Source: Salinibacterium sp. SWN248
Lineage (GTDB): Bacteria > Actinomycetota > Actinomycetes > Actinomycetales > Microbacteriaceae
Assembly (NCBI RefSeq): GCF_015864575.1
Contig: NZ_JADYWW010000001.1
Coordinates: 1,511,719-1,575,718 of the forward strand
Reading direction: 5' to 3'
Length of the DNA stretch: 64,000 nucleotides
A model generated the notes under the pieces. It was given only the letters and a program-made list of their open reading frames with translations. It made no database searches and was not told where the DNA came from. How positions within the stretch are numbered: the first letter of the stretch is position 1; each line of letters starts with the position of its first letter. Below, piece by piece: positions 1 to 10,345 of the stretch. The position numbers and the translations under genes were made by a program.

Positions 1-719
1 AGGTCAACACTGCTGAACTCTGTGAGACCTGCGAGGGCAGCTGCACGGCTCCCGGAACCTCGCCGATTCGCTGCGACATCTGTCAAGGCAGCGGCCAGAT
101 TCAGCGCCAGGTGCGCAGCCTTCTTGGCAACGTCATGACGTCAAGCCCCTGTGGCACATGCCGCGGCTATGGGAACATCATCGTGAATCCTTGCGCTACG
201 TGTGCAGGCCAGGGCCGTGTGCGAGCGCAGCGCACGATCTCGGTGGATATTCCTGCCGGCGTCGAGACCGGTCTGCGCTTGCAGATGCCCGGTCAAGGTG
301 AAGTTGGCCCCGCTGGTGGCCCGCACGGTGACCTGTTCTTGGAGATCAAGGTTCGCCACCACGACATTTTCAGCCGTTCAGACGATGACCTGCTTGCGAC
401 CGTTGAAGTGCAGATGATCGACGCGATCATGGGTACCACGGTCATGCTTGACGGGCTTGACGGCGAAGTCGAGGTAGGCATCAAGCCGGGAACGCAGAGT
501 GGCGAGGTGCTCACGGTCAAGGATCGTGGAATCACCGCCCTTCGCGGTGGCGGTCGTGGTGACTTGCGATTGGGCATCCAGGTGGTTACGCCCACCAAGC
601 TCAGCGGTGCGGAGCAGACCTTGTTCAAGCAACTGGCTGCTGTACGCAAGAGCAAGCAGCCGCATTTCGCCGAATTCCAGCAGGGCTTGTTCGCGAAGCT
701 CCGCGACCGGTTCCTGTAG
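1..719 (+). CDS. dnaJ: Chaperone protein DnaJ, C-terminal part (5' end outside window)
   Basis: Hsp40 co-chaperone that stimulates the DnaK ATPase and delivers unfolded clients. Only the C-terminal ~238 residues are present; the J domain and start lie upstream and the frame begins at base 3. Four zinc-finger repeats of the CxxCxGxG type are visible (CETCEGS, CDICQGSG, CGTCRGYG, CATCAGQG), followed by the client-binding beta domains containing VDIPAGVETGLRL. The first repeat ends in GSC rather than GxG, a form I recall from actinobacterial DnaJ2 proteins of the hrcA-dnaJ type. rsmE starts 6 bp downstream, so the two are probably co-transcribed. Confidence 0.96.
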   Translation, partial: VNTAELCETCEGSCTAPGTSPIRCDICQGSGQIQRQVRSLLGNVMTSSPCGTCRGYGNIIVNPCATCAGQGRVRAQRTISVDIPAGVETGLRLQMPGQGEVGPAGGPHGDLFLEIKVRHHDIFSRSDDDLLATVEVQMIDAIMGTTVMLDGLDGEVEVGIKPGTQSGEVLTVKDRGITALRGGGRGDLRLGIQVVTPTKLSGAEQTLFKQLAAVRKSKQPHFAEFQQGLFAKLRDRFL

Positions 720-725
720 GTCGCC

Positions 726-1457
726 GTGGCTCACCTCTATATCGATGAGGAGCTCGGTGACACGAGTGTCGGCGATACTGTTTCGCTCGGCAATGCTGAG
801 GCGCGCCATGCGGTCACCGTCTCGCGGTTGAAGGTTGGCGAAGTCATTGCCATCAGCAACGGTGCGGGTCTCGTGGTCTCCGGTCCGGTTGTCACGGCGG
901 AACATACGCAGCTCACGATTGAGGTTGCCGAAGTGCAGCAGTCGCCTCGGCGTACCCCCGCGGTATTCCTCGCGCAGGCTCTTGCCAAGGCCGACCGTGA
1001 TGAGCTCGCCGTGCAAGTGGCCACTGAGCTGGGTGTCGACGGTGTTATTCCCTGGTCGGCCGCACGCAGTATTTCGCGCTGGCAAGGCCCCAAGGTCGCC
1101 AAGGGGCGCGACCGCTGGGCAGCAATTGTGCGGGAGGCGAGCAAGCAGTCGTTGCGCACGTGGCTTCCTGACGTGCTCGATCTTGTGACGACAAAGCAGT
1201 TGGCAGCGTTTGCGTCAACGACGCGGATGCTCGTGCTCGAACCTACTGCGACAGAAACGCTTGCGGACCTCGACGTCGACGACCGTGACATCGTTCTGGT
1301 GGTGGGGCCGGAGGGTGGTGTCGCGGATCACGAGCTGGCGCTCCTTACGGCGGCCGGTGCATCCACGATTCGACTGGGTAGTGAAGTGTTGCGCACCTCA
1401 ACTGCGGGCCCGGCAGCTTTGGCGGCTTTGAACGTCAAGCTTGGCCGTTGGAGCTAG
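726..1457 (+). CDS. rsmE: 16S rRNA (uracil(1498)-N(3))-methyltransferase RsmE
   Basis: SAM-dependent SPOUT-class methyltransferase that modifies U1498 of 16S rRNA. The 243-aa product has the usual length. An N-terminal PUA-like part is followed by the knotted methyltransferase domain, whose C-terminal signature is visible as VVGPEGGVADHE and LGSEVLRTSTAG (about residues 196-230). Start is the GTG giving MAHLYIDEEL, 6 bp after the dnaJ stop. The dnaJ-rsmE-HIT-phoH-ybeY order is common in actinobacteria. Confidence 0.95.
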   Translation: MAHLYIDEELGDTSVGDTVSLGNAEARHAVTVSRLKVGEVIAISNGAGLVVSGPVVTAEHTQLTIEVAEVQQSPRRTPAVFLAQALAKADRDELAVQVATELGVDGVIPWSAARSISRWQGPKVAKGRDRWAAIVREASKQSLRTWLPDVLDLVTTKQLAAFASTTRMLVLEPTATETLADLDVDDRDIVLVVGPEGGVADHELALLTAAGASTIRLGSEVLRTSTAGPAALAALNVKLGRWS

Positions 1458-1474
1458 AGGTTTAGGCTAGAGAC

Positions 1475-1828
1475 ATGTCTGATTCTCCCTCGATCTTTAC
1501 GAAGATCATTGCTCGCGAAATTCCCGCCGATATTGTCTTCGAGTCAGATTCGGTGATCGCTTTTCGAGACATCGCCCCGCAGGCGCCCGTGCACCTGCTC
1601 ATTGTGCCGAAGACCGAAGAGTTCGCCAACGTGACAGAACTTGCTGCTGGCAACCCTGCACTTTTGGCCGACATTGTCGCGGTGGCGCAGAAGCTTGCCG
1701 ACGATTACGCAGGCGGACAGTACAGACTGATTTTCAACACCGGCGAAAACGCTGGTCAAACCGTTTTCCACGTGCACGCACATGTGCTCGGCGGAAACCT
1801 CGAGGAAGGCACCCTTGGTCACTCGTGA
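1475..1828 (+). CDS. HIT family (histidine triad) nucleotide-binding protein
   Basis: Small cytoplasmic purine-nucleotide phosphoramidase-like protein of the Hint branch. At 117 aa it has the typical length. The triad is seen near the C-terminus as TVFHVHAHVLGG (His-x-His-x-His), and the N-terminal SIFTKIIAREIPADIVFE is a standard Hint start. ATG start 17 bp after rsmE. The end overlaps the start of the phoH-like gene by 14 bases, which suggests translational coupling. The exact substrate cannot be told from sequence. Confidence 0.95.
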   Translation: MSDSPSIFTKIIAREIPADIVFESDSVIAFRDIAPQAPVHLLIVPKTEEFANVTELAAGNPALLADIVAVAQKLADDYAGGQYRLIFNTGENAGQTVFHVHAHVLGGNLEEGTLGHS

Positions 1829-2864
1829 CTCTGAGTCCGAACGTTCTACAGACCGCACAAGCGTCTCGATTGAAGTAGACGGTGTCGCCATGGTGCGACT
1901 ACTTGGTCCGCAAGATCGACTCTTGCGAGTGGTGGAGAGCAAGTTTTCCGACGTTGAAATGCACGTCCGCGGCAACGAAATCACTCTGAGCGGTCCACCA
2001 GAGTCGGTGGAATCCGCTCAAGAACTCGTGGATGAACTGGTCACTATGGTGCGCGGAGGACACGACTTGGGCGAGATTGAGGTCGACGCTTCGGCGCGCA
2101 TCCTGCGACAGAATCAGGGCAGCCCGAAAACGCTCCTTGGCCAAACAATCCTCACGGCACGCGGAAAGGCGATTCGCCCGAAGACGCTTGGTCAGTCGCA
2201 GTACGTCGACGCGATGGACAACAATACGATCGTGTTCGGAATCGGCCCGGCCGGCACCGGAAAGACGTACTTGGCGATGGCCAAGGCCGTGCAGGCGTTG
2301 CAACGCAAAGAGGTTGACCGCATCATCCTGAGCCGACCCGCCATTGAGGCGGGGGAGCGTTTGGGATTCTTGCCCGGTTCGTTGACCGACAAGATCGACC
2401 CTTATCTGCGTCCGCTCTACGACGCGCTCAACGACATGATGGATCCCGAACTTGTGCCTAAATTGCTTGCAGCGGGCACTGTTGAGGTTGCCCCGCTCGC
2501 CTACATGCGCGGTCGCACGCTCAACAACTCATTCGTTGTGCTCGACGAGGCCCAAAACACTACGCCGGAACAGATGAAGATGTTCCTCACGCGTCTCGGT
2601 TTCGATTCCCAGATGGTGATCACCGGCGACATCACGCAGGTCGACTTGCCCGAGGGGGCAAGCGGACTCAAGCTCGTCTCGAACGTGCTTCGCGACATTG
2701 ACGACATCCATTTTGCTGAATTGACGAGCGCTGACGTTGTGCGTCATAGCCTCGTCGGGCAAATCGTGGACGCCTACACAACCTATGACGCTGAGAAGCA
2801 GCGTGACGAATACAACCGCAAAAATCGGTCGCCGAAGCGCAGCCGCAACCACGAGGGACGCTAG
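1815..2864 (+). CDS. PhoH family ATPase
   Basis: Cytoplasmic ATPase of the PhoH/PhoL type, linked in other bacteria to RNA metabolism and found next to ybeY. Walker A is GPAGTGKT (about residue 144) and Walker B is VVLDEAQN (about residue 240); the N-terminal part resembles the usual PhoH-associated KH-like region. I chose TTG at 1815 (349 aa) because GAGGAAGG at 1802-1809 is a good Shine-Dalgarno sequence for it. An in-frame ATG at 1782 also exists but would lie deep inside the HIT gene. Followed by ybeY after 1 bp. Confidence 0.93.
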   Translation: MVTRDSESERSTDRTSVSIEVDGVAMVRLLGPQDRLLRVVESKFSDVEMHVRGNEITLSGPPESVESAQELVDELVTMVRGGHDLGEIEVDASARILRQNQGSPKTLLGQTILTARGKAIRPKTLGQSQYVDAMDNNTIVFGIGPAGTGKTYLAMAKAVQALQRKEVDRIILSRPAIEAGERLGFLPGSLTDKIDPYLRPLYDALNDMMDPELVPKLLAAGTVEVAPLAYMRGRTLNNSFVVLDEAQNTTPEQMKMFLTRLGFDSQMVITGDITQVDLPEGASGLKLVSNVLRDIDDIHFAELTSADVVRHSLVGQIVDAYTTYDAEKQRDEYNRKNRSPKRSRNHEGR

Positions 2865-2865
2865 C

Positions 2866-3327
2866 GTGTCGATTGAGATCAATAACGAGTCAGGCGTCGA
2901 CGTCGACGAGCACGCCTTCCAACGCCTGTGCACCTTTGCGCTCGACCAGCTTCACGTGCACCCGGATGCCGAGCTCGGCATAGTCTTCGTCGACGAGGCC
3001 GCCATGGAGCAGCTTCACGTGCAGTGGATGGACGAACCAGGTCCCACCGACGTCCTGAGCTTCCCCATGGACGAACTGCGCCCCGGCACAGAAGACCGCC
3101 AAACCCCCGCGGGGTTGCTTGGCGATATCGTCGTCTGCCCTCAGGTTGCGATTTCGCAGGCCGAGACCGCTGGTCATTCGCCGCTCGACGAAATGCTCTT
3201 GCTGACGACTCACGGTTTACTTCACCTGCTCGGCTTCGACCACGCAGAACCGGAAGAAGAGAAAGAAATGTTTGGCCTTCAGCGCGAGATTCTGTCGGGG
3301 TTTGCCCTTGCAGACCGAAATAAGTAG
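2866..3327 (+). CDS. ybeY: Endoribonuclease YbeY
   Basis: Single-strand-specific metallo-endoribonuclease involved in 16S rRNA 3' maturation and ribosome quality control. The metal-binding signature H-x3-H-x5-H is intact as HGLLHLLGFDH near the C-terminus. The GTG at 2866 begins 1 bp after the phoH stop and gives VSIEINNESG, 153 aa, normal for the family. A longer in-frame reading from 2737 would overlap phoH and was not used. Upstream of a CNNM-type gene and era. Confidence 0.95.
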   Translation: MSIEINNESGVDVDEHAFQRLCTFALDQLHVHPDAELGIVFVDEAAMEQLHVQWMDEPGPTDVLSFPMDELRPGTEDRQTPAGLLGDIVVCPQVAISQAETAGHSPLDEMLLLTTHGLLHLLGFDHAEPEEEKEMFGLQREILSGFALADRNK

Positions 3328-3333
3328 CCGGTC

Positions 3334-4644
3334 ATGCTGATCGGCATTTTTATCACCGTGGCGATCCTGCTGGTGTCGCTTGGTGGTTTGCTCGCGGCCG
3401 CAGACTCGGCGCTTACGGTGATGAGCCGCAGCGATCTCGTCGAACTTGCGGGGCGCAGTCGCGCCCAAAAATCCATCATGGCGATCTCGGTTGACACTGG
3501 TGCTCACATCAACGCGCTCAATTTCATGCGCATTGTTGTGGAAACCACGGCGGCAGTATTGGTCACCCTCGTCTTCGCGTCTGCGTTCGAGCAGTGGTGG
3601 CTCGTATTGCTTCTCAGCGCGCTCATCATGACCGGGGCATCGTTTGTGCTCGTCGGTTCCAGCCCCCGCAGTGTGGGACGCGCGCACTCTCGCAAGGTGC
3701 TGCAGATCTCGGCGACGTTGGTGCGCAGCATCCGCGTCATCCTTGGTCCGATTGCGGATGCGCTGGTGGCGCTCGGTAACCGAGTGACGCCTGGTCGTCC
3801 CCGCACGGCAACCTTCTCGAGTGAAGAACAACTGCTCAGCATGGTGGATGAAGCCGCCGAGCACGAAGTTCTTGATCAGGATGATCGTGACCTCATCCAC
3901 TCGATCTTTGAGTTCAACAGCACCGTGGTGCGTGAGGTCATGATTCCGCGCACCGACATGGTGACGGTCGAGGCCGAGGTCACGGCCAGTGCTGCCATGG
4001 GGCTCTTCTTGAGCCGTGGTGTATCGCGAGTGCCAGTGATCGGCGAAGACATTGATCAGGTGATGGGCGTGCTCTACCTGCGCGACGTTGCCCGTGTCGT
4101 CTACGAACAGCCGGCAGAAGCCGACAAACTGACGACTCAGGAACTCGCACGACCGGCGCTCTTCGTGCCCGAGTCGCAACGTGCCGATAGTTTGTTGCGG
4201 CAAATGCAGCTCGAATCGAACCACTTGGCCATGGTCGTCGATGAGTATGGTGGAATCGCGGGGTTAGTCTCGTTGGAAGACCTCATCGAAGAACTTGTTG
4301 GTGACATCTCTGACGAGTACGACCGTGAAGTTGCCGAGTTCGAAGAGTTGGCTGACGGAACGTTCCGCGTGAGCGCGCGACTACCGATCGACGAGCTGGG
4401 TGACCTGTTCGGCCTCGAACTCGACGATGACGAAGTTGACTCGGTTGGTGGACTCATCATGAAAACGCTGGGGCGACTGCCGGAGAGCGGTGCTGTTGCG
4501 CACTACTCCGGGCTCGTGCTCACCGCAGAACGTACCGAGGGGCGTCGCAAACGCATCAGCACAGTGCTGGTATCGCGAGACCCTTGGCTTGATAATCAGC
4601 AAGACCCACGCTCGAATGAACGAGAGAACGGTGAATCACAGTGA
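3334..4644 (+). CDS. CNNM/CorC-type hemolysin-family membrane protein with CBS pair
   Basis: Integral membrane protein of the CNNM/TlyC family, implicated in divalent cation (Mg/Co) export; hemolytic activity should not be assumed from the family name. The 436 aa contain a DUF21 membrane domain with about three to four hydrophobic helices in the first ~130 residues, a CBS pair at roughly 195-335 (REVMIPRTDMV and VDEYGGIAGLVSLEDLIEE) and a C-terminal CorC/HlyC domain. ATG start 6 bp after ybeY. The last 4 bases overlap the era start. Confidence 0.93.
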   Translation: MLIGIFITVAILLVSLGGLLAAADSALTVMSRSDLVELAGRSRAQKSIMAISVDTGAHINALNFMRIVVETTAAVLVTLVFASAFEQWWLVLLLSALIMTGASFVLVGSSPRSVGRAHSRKVLQISATLVRSIRVILGPIADALVALGNRVTPGRPRTATFSSEEQLLSMVDEAAEHEVLDQDDRDLIHSIFEFNSTVVREVMIPRTDMVTVEAEVTASAAMGLFLSRGVSRVPVIGEDIDQVMGVLYLRDVARVVYEQPAEADKLTTQELARPALFVPESQRADSLLRQMQLESNHLAMVVDEYGGIAGLVSLEDLIEELVGDISDEYDREVAEFEELADGTFRVSARLPIDELGDLFGLELDDDEVDSVGGLIMKTLGRLPESGAVAHYSGLVLTAERTEGRRKRISTVLVSRDPWLDNQQDPRSNERENGESQ

Positions 4645-5540
4645 CCGACGCCAGTGAATTCAGAGCAGGATTCGTGACCTTTGTAGGTCGACCCAACGTG
4701 GGAAAATCCACACTGACGAACGCGCTCGTGGGGGAGAAGGTGGCAATTACGTCATCGAAGCCGCAGACCACCCGCCGCGCCATCCGCGGGATCGTGCATC
4801 GTGAAGACGGCCAGCTCATCATCGTGGACACCCCCGGTATGCACCGTCCGCGCACGCTGCTCGGCGAGCGACTCAACTCAATCGTGCAAGACACTCTCGG
4901 CGAAGTTGACGTTATTGGCCTGTGCATTCCGGCCAACGAAAAGATCGGTCCAGGCGACCGCTACATCAACGAACAGTTGGATTCCTTCCCTCGCGCTAAG
5001 AAGGTCGCGATTGTCACGAAGATCGATGCGTCGTCGCGCCCCGGTGTTGCCGAGCAATTGAAGGCCGTAGCGGAACTGCGCGACTGGGACGAGATCATTC
5101 CGATCTCGTCGTTCGACAGCATCCAGCTCGACATCCTCTCCACCGAGCTCGTCAAGCTCATGCCGGTCTCCAACGCCCTCTACCCGGATGACGCTGTCAC
5201 CGACGAGTCGACGGAGTCGCGCGTTGCTGAACTCATTCGTGAAGCCGCCCTCGAGGGCGTTATGGATGAACTGCCGCACTCGATTGCCGTCACTATTGAC
5301 GACATGATCGAGCGCGACGACAAAGACCTTCTCGAAGTCTTCGCCAACATTTTCGTCGAGCGCGATAGCCAAAAGGGCATCATTATCGGCAAGGGTGGCG
5401 AGCGCCTTCAGGATGTTGGGGCACGCGCTCGTGCAGAGATCGAGAAGCTCGTCGGCAAGCAGATCTTCCTCTCGTTGCGCGTAAAGGTTGCCAAAGAGTG
5501 GCAGCGTGACTCTAAGCAACTGGGCCGCCTCGGCTTCTAA
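4641..5540 (+). CDS. era: GTPase Era
   Basis: Essential Ras-like GTPase that binds the 3' end of 16S rRNA and acts in 30S assembly. G1 is GRPNVGKST, G3 is DTPGM, G4 is TKID. The C-terminal KH domain has the GKGG loop (IIIGKGGERLQDVG), and the chain ends with the usual basic WQRDSKQLGRLGF. At 299 aa it is full length. GTG start overlapping the preceding stop by 4 bases, the coupled arrangement expected downstream of ybeY and the CNNM gene. Confidence 0.97.
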   Translation: MTDASEFRAGFVTFVGRPNVGKSTLTNALVGEKVAITSSKPQTTRRAIRGIVHREDGQLIIVDTPGMHRPRTLLGERLNSIVQDTLGEVDVIGLCIPANEKIGPGDRYINEQLDSFPRAKKVAIVTKIDASSRPGVAEQLKAVAELRDWDEIIPISSFDSIQLDILSTELVKLMPVSNALYPDDAVTDESTESRVAELIREAALEGVMDELPHSIAVTIDDMIERDDKDLLEVFANIFVERDSQKGIIIGKGGERLQDVGARARAEIEKLVGKQIFLSLRVKVAKEWQRDSKQLGRLGF

Positions 5541-5584
5541 GTCGCGGTTCTGTAACCAATCACTCGTTGCGGCGCGGGCAGTGC

Positions 5585-5664
5585 TAGTCTGAAAATGTGT
5601 TGTTCGGTCTGCTCCTCCTTAGCTGCCGCGACGAGTCCTAATAGAGGCCTCCCTCGTCGCGGTG
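5585..5664 (+). promoter_or_regulatory. leuA leader: promoter -10, Leu-rich peptide and attenuator hairpin
   Basis: TAGTCT at 5585-5590 fits an actinobacterial -10. Transcription would start about 7 nt on, at the GTG of a 14-aa leader ORF (5597-5641). CCGCGACGAG (5626-5635), inside the last codons of that ORF, is perfectly complementary to CTCGTCGCGG (5653-5662), and two G-U pairs extend the stem. A ribosome paused at the Leu codons would decide whether this stem forms. No strong U-tract follows, so transcription termination versus sequestration cannot be separated. No convincing -35 was found. Confidence 0.75.
5597..5641 (+). CDS. leuA leader peptide (attenuator ORF)
   Basis: Fourteen-codon ORF reading MLFGLLLLSCRDES with four consecutive Leu codons (CTG CTC CTC CTT) plus one at position 2, located 90 bp before leuA. 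Run-of-Leu leader peptides upstream of leuA are the classical sensor of charged tRNA-Leu. The GTG start sits where the transcript is expected to begin (-10 at 5585-5590), so the peptide may be translated from a leaderless mRNA. An overlapping ATG at 5595 is in another frame without a Leu run. The Cys-Arg-Asp-Glu codons form the 5' arm of the attenuator hairpin. Confidence 0.75.
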   Translation: MLFGLLLLSCRDES

Positions 5665-5713
5665 TTTGTCATTGGCTGACCAGATCCGTAACGAGTGGCC
5701 CACAAGGCTTTGA

Positions 5714-7510
<1,797 letters not shown>

Positions 7511-7521
7511 GTCTGCGCTTC

Positions 7522-7558
7522 ACGAATGCCCGGCAGCTCAGCGCTGCGGGGCATTCGT
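7522..7558 (+). terminator. Hairpin after leuA
   Basis: ACGAATGCCC (7522-7531) pairs perfectly with GGGCATTCGT (7549-7558), and an inner GCAGC/GCTGC stem extends it. It lies 12 bp after the leuA stop, between convergent leuA and the TRIC-type gene. The T-tract is poor on both strands, so it is called a terminator on stem strength and position. Confidence 0.7.
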
Positions 7559-7625
7559 GCGTTAACAGCGGTACTGCGGATGAGCGTGGGGCAAAGGTTT
7601 GCTGGCAGGCTCACGCGAAGCTTGG

Positions 7626-8288
7626 CTAGCGTGGCGGGCGACGGAATTTGGGAATCCCGTTGATGGTGCGCTGTTCGGGAAGGGTCCAGTTGAAGAGCAC
7701 TGCGAGCACACGCACGCCCACCGTGATCCCGACGCAGATTGACGCGGCGAGAAGAACGGGAACGTCAAAGTTGCGCATGATTACCAGACTCGTTGTGCCT
7801 GATACCGCGGCCACCGCGTAGAGCGACCCCACGTGCATGAGCGCAATCGGCATTGAGAGCAGCATGTCACGCAGAATGGAACCACCGACGGCGGAAATGA
7901 CCCCCACAAAAATGGCCGGCACATCGGGTAATCCCATTGCAAGCGCTTTGGTAGTGCCGATCGCGCCAAACAAGCCAATCGTCAGGGCATCGAGCAGCGT
8001 AACGAGCGGACCCAACCGGGCGATGAGGCGTTCGAGCAGCATCCCGAAGAGCGCGGCCCCGGTCGCGACCAGGAGGTACCAGTTGGTGGAGAGCACGGCG
8101 GGCACTTCAGAAAGCACGATGTCGCGCACCATGCCACCGCCGAAACCCGATGAAATGCCAATGATGGCGACGCCGAGGAGATCTAGACGGCGATCACGAA
8201 ACTGGGCGGCAAACATCGCGCCCTGCATTGCTCCGACGCCGACCGCTAACAGCCCCGCCCACAGCGGAATCTCGAAAGTCTCGTTCAC
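7626..8288 (-). CDS. TRIC (UPF0126/YadS-like) cation channel family membrane protein
   Basis: Predicted polytopic inner-membrane protein of the trimeric intracellular cation channel family. Two homologous halves are visible, each with a glycine-rich turn followed by Arg-Asp (GFGGGMVRDI and AVGGSILRDM), the signature of the UPF0126 repeat; about seven hydrophobic helices. I start at the GTG at 8288 (VNETFEIPLW, 220 aa). The open frame continues upstream to 8579, but that extension is Gln/Arg/Gly low-complexity sequence read from a microsatellite. Ion selectivity in bacteria is mostly inferred from a few structures. Confidence 0.88.
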   Translation of the reverse strand: MNETFEIPLWAGLLAVGVGAMQGAMFAAQFRDRRLDLLGVAIIGISSGFGGGMVRDIVLSEVPAVLSTNWYLLVATGAALFGMLLERLIARLGPLVTLLDALTIGLFGAIGTTKALAMGLPDVPAIFVGVISAVGGSILRDMLLSMPIALMHVGSLYAVAAVSGTTSLVIMRNFDVPVLLAASICVGITVGVRVLAVLFNWTLPEQRTINGIPKFRRPPR

Positions 8289-8401
8289 GCACCATTCGTA
8301 CCACGCGCGGGCCGGGCGGCGCAGTTGTGCTCTGGGCAAGCCTGCAATCGCCGGGTGAACCGCTAGTGCCGACCCGCCGCGCTGCCGACCAGCCGCACTG
8401 C

Positions 8402-8512
8402 TGCTGCGCTGCTGCTGCGCTGCCGACGTGCTTCCCTCGCCCTGCCCCTGCCCCTGCCGCTGCCGCTGCCGCTGCTGCCGCTGCCGCTGCTGCTGCTGCT
8501 GCTGCTGCTGAC
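8402..8512. repeat. CTG / CTGCCG microsatellite between two 17-18 bp direct repeats
   Basis: Imperfect array of CTG and CTGCCG units, ending in a run of about eight CTG triplets (8488-8510). It is flanked by GCCGACGTGCTTCCCTCG (8422-8439) and GCCGACGTGCTCCCTCG (8518-8534). No gene is supported here, although frames on both strands stay open because the repeat lacks stops. It lies just upstream of the TRIC-type gene. Confidence 0.85.
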
Positions 8513-8578
8513 GCGCCGCCGACGTGCTCCCTCGGCCACGCACCCACTCGGCGCCGCGCGCACTTTCGGCCCGGCCCA

Positions 8579-8677
8579 CGTTGGAAACTCAGGAAAAGCG
8601 GTCGGGCGGAGTGTGAGAAGCCCGAGTTTGTGCGCTTCGGGATTCGGAACTCGCGTCGATCTCCTGAGTTTCCGACA
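8579..8677. repeat. ~100-bp inverted-repeat element, copy A (MITE-like)
   Basis: The right end, read on the minus strand, is TGTCGGAAACTCAGGAG; the left end is CGTTGGAAACTCAGGA. The same two ends occur at 20,594-20,700 and 21,654-21,752, with variable inner sequence. About 99 bp, no coding capacity, no clear target duplication. MITE-like or an intergenic palindromic element. Confidence 0.7.
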
Positions 8678-8712
8678 GGATCGACGTTCAGAGCGGCACA
8701 CGGCCCGAAGCG

Positions 8713-9459
8713 TCAGGGCGAGGCTGCGGCGTTCTCCGCATACCGCGCGAATGTCGTGTGGCCAGCACCTGAGGGCGTGCCGAGGTGGTCGCCGCGAGCG
8801 AAAGACCGTCCGACGGGGCCGGGTAGGGGCAGCGCCCGCGTCGGGCGGCGGCGGCCGTGCGCGACATTCCACTGCCGCGCCAGCTCACGGAATTCCAGCT
8901 GTTCTGGGCCTGCGAAGTCAGCGACGCGTTGGGCGGGACCAGCATCCACGAGTTCGACTAGGCGCGCGGCGACTTCCTCGACGGCGACGGGCTGCATGGT
9001 GAACGCGGGCACGATCGTCACCGGAGACCATCGCTGAGCTCTCAACAGCCCGGCAACAAAACTATGAAACTGGGTGGCGCGAAGGATCGAGTAGGGAGCC
9101 CCTGACGCGGCGATCAGTTGCTCGCTGAGGTGCTTGTCGCGGTAGTACGCGAACGCGTGTTTATCGACGCCGACAATCGACATGAAGATGAGGTGCTCAA
9201 CAGGATGCGCAACGAGGGCATCTAGGAGATTTTTGGTGTGCTGCGAGTCGTGAGCATTCGCGCCCGAGGCAAGGTGCACGACCGTGGTGACTCCGGCGAG
9301 AGCATCCGACAGTCCGATGCCGGTAGCGAGGTCTGCGACGACGGTGTCTGGGATGTCGCTGGAGCGGCGGCTGAGCGATCGCACGGGCTGGCCGGCGGCG
9401 CGGAGTAGCTCCACGGTTGGTCTGCCGAGGGCGCCGGTCGCGCCGGTAACGAGAATCAT
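8713..9459 (-). CDS. NAD(P)-binding SDR / NmrA-like protein
   Basis: Cytoplasmic Rossmann-fold protein of the atypical short-chain dehydrogenase group. The N-terminal dinucleotide motif is VTGATGALGRPT (residues 4-15), followed by VVHLASG and SIVGVDKHAFAYYRDK, where the Tyr/Lys pair sits at the expected spacing. 248 aa from ATG 9459, chosen because GGAGG lies 8 bases upstream on the minus strand; the longer reading to 9516 has no such site. The substrate is unknown. No operon partner: it ends ~36 bp before repeat element A. Confidence 0.85.
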   Translation of the reverse strand: MILVTGATGALGRPTVELLRAAGQPVRSLSRRSSDIPDTVVADLATGIGLSDALAGVTTVVHLASGANAHDSQHTKNLLDALVAHPVEHLIFMSIVGVDKHAFAYYRDKHLSEQLIAASGAPYSILRATQFHSFVAGLLRAQRWSPVTIVPAFTMQPVAVEEVAARLVELVDAGPAQRVADFAGPEQLEFRELARQWNVAHGRRRPTRALPLPGPVGRSFARGDHLGTPSGAGHTTFARYAENAAASP

Positions 9460-9616
9460 GAGATCGCCTCCCTGCGGCAACGGGCATGGGGTGCCGGCGA
9501 TCACCGCTGTGCACAATGTACCGCGCGCAGAGCTCCGGGGGCAGGGCGCTGAGTGAAACGGCGTCTCTGCGGGCCGTCGTTCAGCAAACTTGCGACAAGC
9601 GGAGGATACTTGTGGA

Positions 9617-10345
9617 GTGCCAACTTATCGTGATGAAGCCGTCGTGCTGCGCACCCACAAGCTGGGGGAAGCTGACCGCATCGTCACCATGCTGTCGCGT
9701 GAGCACGGCAAGATCCGCGCGGTAGCCAAAGGGGTGCGTCGTACTGCCTCCAAGTTTGGGGCGCGGCTGGAACCCTTCATGGTCGCCGACATCCAGTGCT
9801 ATATCGGGCGCAGCCTCGACATCATTCAGCAGGCTGAATCGTTGGGGTCGTATGGCTCAGAGATCACGGCCGACTATGCGAGCTACACCGCGGCGAGCGT
9901 GATGGTCGAAACCGCTGACAAAGTCACGGATGACGACGGCTCGTTGCAGCAATACCTTCTGCTGGTCGGCGCGCTGCGGTCTCTGTCGCGGCGCGAGCAC
10001 AACCCGAGTCTCACCCTTGACTCGTACCTCTTGCGTAGCCTCTCGATTGCGGGCTGGGCGCCGAGTTTTGTCGACTGCGCGGTGACAGGCGCTCCCGGGC
10101 CGCATTCGGTTTTTGTGGCGCAAATGGGTGGTGTGGTTGCCGACGAGGTTGCCCCGCCCGGTTCGCCGCGACTCAGCCCCGACACTCTTGAACTGCTCGG
10201 CGCGTTGCTCGCCGGCCAGTGGGATGTCGCGGAAGCCTCGGAAGAACGGTCGCGTTCCCAAGCAAGTGGCGTCGTTGCCGCGTACACCCAGTTTCATTTG
10301 GAGCGCAGTCTTCGCTCCATTCAGCATGTGGATCGGAGCGCATGA
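9617..10345 (+). CDS. recO: DNA repair protein RecO
   Basis: Recombination mediator that anneals strands and, with RecR, loads RecA on SSB-coated gaps. The N-terminal OB-fold region is recognisable ([36 protein letters not shown]), followed by a helical C-terminal domain; 242 aa is normal. The GTG at 9617 has a GGAGG-type site 11 bases upstream and gives [11 protein letters not shown], the standard family start. The stop overlaps the uppS ATG (ATGA). Confidence 0.95.
   Translation: MPTYRDEAVVLRTHKLGEADRIVTMLSREHGKIRAVAKGVRRTASKFGARLEPFMVADIQCYIGRSLDIIQQAESLGSYGSEITADYASYTAASVMVETADKVTDDDGSLQQYLLLVGALRSLSRREHNPSLTLDSYLLRSLSIAGWAPSFVDCAVTGAPGPHSVFVAQMGGVVADEVAPPGSPRLSPDTLELLGALLAGQWDVAEASEERSRSQASGVVAAYTQFHLERSLRSIQHVDRSA

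Noticed and set aside
8194-8579. Poly-Ala/Gln/Gly coding sequence extending the TRIC-type gene or on either strand
   Set aside because: All these frames are readings of the CTG/CTGCCG array, which cannot produce stops; the TRIC homology begins at 8288.
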